Assembly (NCBI GenBank): GCA_012841735.1
Contig: DUUE01000131.1
Span: forward strand, 1-9,472
From: Bacillota bacterium
GTDB taxonomy: Bacteria > Bacillota > Dethiobacteria > Dethiobacterales > Dethiobacteraceae
Direction of reading: 5' to 3'
DNA: 9,472 nt
Shown: positions 7,784 through 9,472 of the stretch, piece by piece
Layout: each line of letters begins with the position of its first letter
Position numbering within the stretch: position 1 is the stretch's first letter
Translations under genes and position numbers: made by a program
Notes under the pieces: model-generated
The model's input: the letters and a program-made list of their open reading frames with translations, nothing else
What the model was told of the DNA's origin: nothing
Databases searched by the model: none

Positions 7784-7834
7784 CATTAGTGATTTTTTTC
7801 ACTTCAGTTATTATCTCATGTCTTACTGCAGTGA
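7784..7834 (-). promoter_or_regulatory. Probable operator region of the fdh operon (inverted repeat, three TCACT half-sites)
   Basis: Arms at 7799-7810 (TCACTTCAGTTA, + strand) and 7823-7834 (TCACTGCAGTAA read on the - strand) form an inverted repeat matching at 10 of 12 positions, separated by 12 bases. A third half-site, TCACTAATG, is read on the - strand at 7792-7784. It makes a second small inverted repeat with the first arm (AGTGA, six T's, TCACT at 7788-7803). The promoter -10 lies between the main arms, so a bound regulator could block or control transcription. The regulator is unknown. Candidates nearby are the small LysR-type protein and the NarL-type response regulator. Confidence 0.55.
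7810..7818 (-). promoter_or_regulatory. Candidate extended -10 promoter for fdhE-rnfCD-fdhAB-tatA
   Basis: On the - strand TGAGATAAT reads as TG-N-GATAAT, an extended -10 element that differs from TATAAT at one position. No good -35 lies 17 bases upstream (TTCCTC), which is tolerable for an extended -10 promoter. Transcription would start near 7803 and give a leader of about 40 bases ahead of the GTG start. This is the best match I found in the 130 bases between the upstream terminator and fdhE. Confidence 0.45.
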
Positions 7835-7890
7835 GGAATCAGGGAAATCATTAGTTTTCCTTCGGCATTAAACCGGGTTTTACCCAAACA

Positions 7891-7909
7891 AAAAAAGCCT
7901 GTTAAGGCT
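7891..7909 (-). terminator. Intrinsic terminator of the small LysR-type gene
   Basis: On the - strand AGCCT-TAAC-AGGCT forms a perfect 5-bp stem followed directly by TTTTT, then TGTTT. It lies about 48 bases after the stop of the LysR-type gene. It separates that gene from the fdh operon promoter, so the two are independent transcription units. Confidence 0.75.
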
Positions 7910-7939
7910 CATGTCAGGTATAATACTGATTAATAAAAT

Positions 7940-7952
7940 CGGGTTTATCCCG
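7940..7952. repeat. Small hairpin CGGG-TTTAT-CCCG after the LysR-type gene
   Basis: This 4-bp stem begins 4 bases after the stop codon of the LysR-type gene. It resembles the hairpin at 8326-8339 in sequence and in position after a stop codon, and a third GGGT-TTT-ACCC hairpin lies at 7875-7885. On its own it is too weak to be a terminator. Function unknown. Confidence 0.3.
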
Positions 7953-7956
7953 GTAG

Positions 7957-8220
7957 TTAAATATGAATTTTATTCAGTTCCTGCTGCATGTCATTTTTCA
8001 GGTGAATTATTTTTTTGCAGTATTTGTAGACTACCAGGCCGGCCGGTGTCGGCTTTACACCCCTGTTGCTTCTTTCCAGCAGTTTCATTTGCAGTTGTTC
8101 TTCCAGATCCCGTACCTGCATGCTGACAGCTGGCTGCGTGAGATGTCCCTTGCGGGCAGCCTGGGAGATGCTACCGGTCTGTACAACATTATAAAATGCT
8201 TCAATTTGAGCCATTTTCAA
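7957..8220 (-). CDS. Mini LysR-type regulator: DNA-binding domain only (87 aa)
   Basis: The product matches the N-terminal winged helix-turn-helix of LysR-type regulators: QIEAFYNVVQTGSISQAA, then the recognition region LTQPAVSMQVRDLEEQL (27-43), then a wing ending in TPAG. A helix, YKYCKKIIHLKNDMQQEL, corresponds to the family's linker/dimerisation helix. The protein stops at residue 87, where a normal ~300-residue LysR would begin its effector-binding domain. That domain is absent, and the next 48 bases to the terminator hold no remnant. The start is TTG at 8220, because AGGAGG lies 8 bases before it while the ATG two codons later is too far away. Its own ribosome site, helical end and terminator argue for an intact short gene, although a decayed full-length gene is possible. 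Without an effector domain it may act as a constitutive DNA binder or modulator. Its target is unknown; the operator 120-160 bases downstream is a candidate. Confidence 0.82.
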   Translation of the reverse strand: MKMAQIEAFYNVVQTGSISQAARKGHLTQPAVSMQVRDLEEQLQMKLLERSNRGVKPTPAGLVVYKYCKKIIHLKNDMQQELNKIHI

Positions 8221-8325
8221 GGAACTCTCCTCCTTTTATTTCTATAGCCATTAGTTTTTTTTATCTGCATTTATTATGTAGGATTTGAGGGTTGAAAAAA
8301 ATAGGGGAAAACCGTGATTCTTTGC

Positions 8326-8339
8326 CGGGATATTTCCCG
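8326..8339 (-). terminator. Weak hairpin after the response regulator gene
   Basis: CGGGA-TATT-TCCCG forms a 5-bp perfect stem about 10 bases after the regulator's stop codon. On the - strand no U-run follows directly (GCAAAGAATC...), so it would be a poor intrinsic terminator. It may stabilise the 3' end. The 129-base gap 8221-8349 otherwise contains the LysR-gene ribosome site and an AT-rich stretch without a clear promoter. Confidence 0.3.
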
Positions 8340-8349
8340 ATAGTTGATA

Positions 8350-9030
8350 TTATTCTGGAAGTTTAATCAACCCGTGCTCCAGAGCGTAACGGACCAGCTC
8401 TGAACGCTGTGTTATATTCAGTTTTTCTTTAATCCGCGCCTTGTGGCTTTCCACTGTCTTGACGCTGACATGAATGGCTTCAGAAATCTGCTTATCCGTG
8501 TACCCCCGGGCTATCAGGGAAAGGATCTGCTTCTGCCGCCTGCTCAGCTTTTCAGCCCGCTTTTCCTTTTCCTCATTCTTCTCAGAGAGCAGGTAGCGCT
8601 GCAGCAATTTTTTTGTCATTCCGGGATCCAAAATAATTTCCTCACGCATCACTGCTTTGATGGCGGAAATTAACTCTTCGTCCGCCACATTTTTCAGCAG
8701 ATAACCGTTTGCGCCTTCCCGCATAACTTCCTGCAAGTAGTCTTCGTCGGCATGGATTGTCAGGACAAGTATCCTGACAGCAGGATTTTCCTTTCTGATT
8801 TTCCTGAGAAAGTGAATGCCGCTTGAGTCGGGCAAAGACAAGTCAAGAATGATTAAATCCGGTTGTTTTTCACCGGCAATGGTAAGCGCCTCGCTCACCG
8901 AACCGGCTTCCCCCACTACTTCCATTCCGGGCTGTGAATGAATAATCATTTGCAGCCCCTTGCGAATGACGGGGTGGTCATCAACCAGTAAAATCCTTAA
9001 TTTTTTTTTGTTATTGTTGTCACCGGCCAT
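8350..9030 (-). CDS. Two-component response regulator, NarL/FixJ family
   Basis: This is a complete 226-residue regulator. The receiver domain (about 11-127) has the acidic pair D17-D18, the phosphorylation site D63 in LIILDLSLPD, the switch threonine T91 and K113 in GYLLKN. A charged linker (SEKNEEKEKRAEK) leads to a LuxR/GerE-type helix-turn-helix (about 161-222) with LSRRQKQILSLIARGYTDKQISEAIHVSVKTVESHKARI. Such proteins bind DNA as dimers when phosphorylated by a DegS/NarX-type kinase. The ATG at 9030 is preceded by GGTGAG at 6 bases. There is no kinase next to it. The kinase at the left edge is of the matching class but lies 7.8 kb away on the other strand, so pairing is only possible. 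Its position beside the fdh operon makes it a candidate regulator of formate metabolism. The start of the protein is unusually rich in Asn and Lys, encoded by an A-rich run. Confidence 0.95.
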   Translation of the reverse strand: MAGDNNNKKKLRILLVDDHPVIRKGLQMIIHSQPGMEVVGEAGSVSEALTIAGEKQPDLIILDLSLPDSSGIHFLRKIRKENPAVRILVLTIHADEDYLQEVMREGANGYLLKNVADEELISAIKAVMREEIILDPGMTKKLLQRYLLSEKNEEKEKRAEKLSRRQKQILSLIARGYTDKQISEAIHVSVKTVESHKARIKEKLNITQRSELVRYALEHGLIKLPE

Positions 9031-9086
9031 TATTACTCACCAAAATTACATGTTACTAATTTCACATACCTATATTCGCCCTCTGT

Positions 9087-9112
9087 CAGGCATTTTCCTG
9101 CCTGCTTTTTTA
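9087..9112 (+). terminator. Terminator-like hairpin between divergent genes, in the leader of the + strand gene
   Basis: CAGGCA (9087-9092), loop TTTTCC and TGCCTG (9099-9104) form a perfect 6-bp stem followed by CTTTTTTATTT, a standard intrinsic terminator for + strand transcription. No + strand gene precedes it here: the response regulator starts leftward at 9030. It therefore either ends a short RNA or acts as an attenuator in the leader of the protease-like gene at 9210. On the - strand the same palindrome could be a protein-binding site ahead of the regulator gene. Confidence 0.6.
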
Positions 9113-9128
9113 TTTCTTTCTTTCTTTC
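9113..9128 (+). repeat. Simple repeat (TTTC)4
   Basis: Four tandem TTTC units immediately follow the terminator-like U-run, in the 179-base gap between the divergent regulator and protease-like genes. The tract could vary by slippage and change the leader length of the + strand gene. No other clear signal was seen between 9129 and the ribosome site at 9198-9203. Confidence 0.7.
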
Positions 9129-9209
9129 CCCGGTGTTTTCCCTTCAGGACCTGCGCAGATTGTTTCCCTGACTCATATGCTGATGTACCAAACTCATGGA
9201 GGGATTGAC

Positions 9210-9472
9210 TTGTTGCTTTCAGATGTGCGGTGGGTCCAGGAAAACAGCCGCAAGCTGTCTCCGTCACTGCGTAATCGTATCTTGGACTGTTATCGCCCTG
9301 CCCGCTATACTCCCTGCTTTATTAATAAGCTGTATTTGGGTTTCATGCAGCGTTGGCGCACCTTTCCGGTTATTGTCAGTCTTGACCCGAAGTCCCTGAC
9401 CACATTTTCCACCCGGGAAGTGAGAAATGTTGCCGGTTGCAAGATCAACCGCAATCTCCCCCTGCTCTCCGC
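9210..9472 (+). CDS. N-terminal part of a probable S8 (subtilisin-like) serine protease; 3' end outside window
   Basis: An open frame runs from about 9177 off the right edge without a stop. I choose the TTG at 9210 because GGAGGG at 9198-9203 lies 6 bases before it; the in-frame ATGs at 9177 and 9183 have no ribosome site. The 87 visible residues begin LLSDVRWVQENSRKLSP, then contain LDCYRPARYTPCFINKLYLG, RTFPVIVSL and CKINRNLPLLSA. The pattern of a short helix, YRP..YTPCF, R..PVIV and then a ...LPL.(S/N)A segment resembles the N-terminal propeptide of S8-family proteases of anaerobic Firmicutes, as I recall them. The catalytic Asp/His/Ser region would lie beyond the window, so the assignment rests on the propeptide alone. 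There is no classical signal peptide. It is divergent from the response regulator and has no evident link to the fdh operon. Confidence 0.55.
   Translation, partial: MLLSDVRWVQENSRKLSPSLRNRILDCYRPARYTPCFINKLYLGFMQRWRTFPVIVSLDPKSLTTFSTREVRNVAGCKINRNLPLLS

Noticed and set aside
7960..8220. Short LysR gene as a frameshifted full-length gene.
   Set aside because: Only 48 bases separate its stop from a terminator, and none of the frames there show effector-domain-like sequence, so a simple frameshift cannot restore a full protein.
9070..9267. 65-residue - strand open frame upstream of the response regulator.
   Set aside because: It spans the terminator hairpin and TTTC repeat, is low-complexity Lys/Arg-rich, and overlaps the start of the more convincing + strand gene.
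1..9472. CRISPR arrays, tRNA or rRNA genes, insertion sequences, phage genes.
   Set aside because: No spaced direct repeats, cloverleaf-like segments, transposase frames or terminal inverted repeats were recognised on either strand.

Overview
The window carries a compact formate dehydrogenase (FDH) locus from what looks like an anaerobic Firmicute. The evidence for that origin is strong AGGAGG-type ribosome sites, GTG and TTG starts, a selenocysteine FDH, clostridial-type RnfC/RnfD proteins and an S8-like protease gene at the edge. Such gene sets occur in acetogens, syntrophs and sulfate reducers of the Sporomusa and Desulfotomaculum type. I cannot name the species, and placement finer than phylum is inference.

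Layout. The left edge (1-500, + strand) holds the C-terminal half of a DegS/NarX-type sensor histidine kinase. It ends at a short hairpin that can serve as a terminator in both directions. From 7761 down to 531 on the - strand runs a tight six-gene operon, in transcription order: fdhE (FDH accessory protein), rnfC, rnfD, fdhA (Tat-exported catalytic subunit), fdhB (four [4Fe-4S] clusters plus one membrane anchor) and tatA (Tat translocase component). Every junction is between a 1-base overlap and 23 bases. fdhA is interrupted by an in-frame TGA at 3913-3915. The surrounding protein context, and a SECIS-like hairpin with a GGUCU loop 12 bases later, show this to be selenocysteine, giving one 999-residue protein. 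Upstream of fdhE is a control region with an extended -10 promoter inside a 36-bp imperfect inverted repeat. Further upstream, also on the - strand, are an 87-residue protein consisting only of a LysR-type DNA-binding domain, with its own terminator, and a complete NarL/FixJ-family response regulator. At the right edge a + strand gene starts, probably encoding an S8-family serine protease, preceded by an unexplained terminator-like hairpin.

How it may work. FdhA and FdhB resemble the periplasmic arm of the E. coli FdnGH type and should lie outside the membrane. The cytochrome b subunit that normally takes their electrons is absent. In its place are exactly two Rnf subunits: RnfD (membrane, covalent FMN) and RnfC (cytoplasmic, FMN, NADH, two [4Fe-4S]). 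The rest of Rnf (A, B, E, G) is missing from the cluster. The simplest reading is a hybrid formate:NAD+ oxidoreductase with formate oxidised outside, electrons crossing through RnfD and NAD+ reduced inside by RnfC, or the reverse. It would be charge-separating and might be ion-coupled. This is inferred from gene order and motifs, and is the main point of interest in the window.
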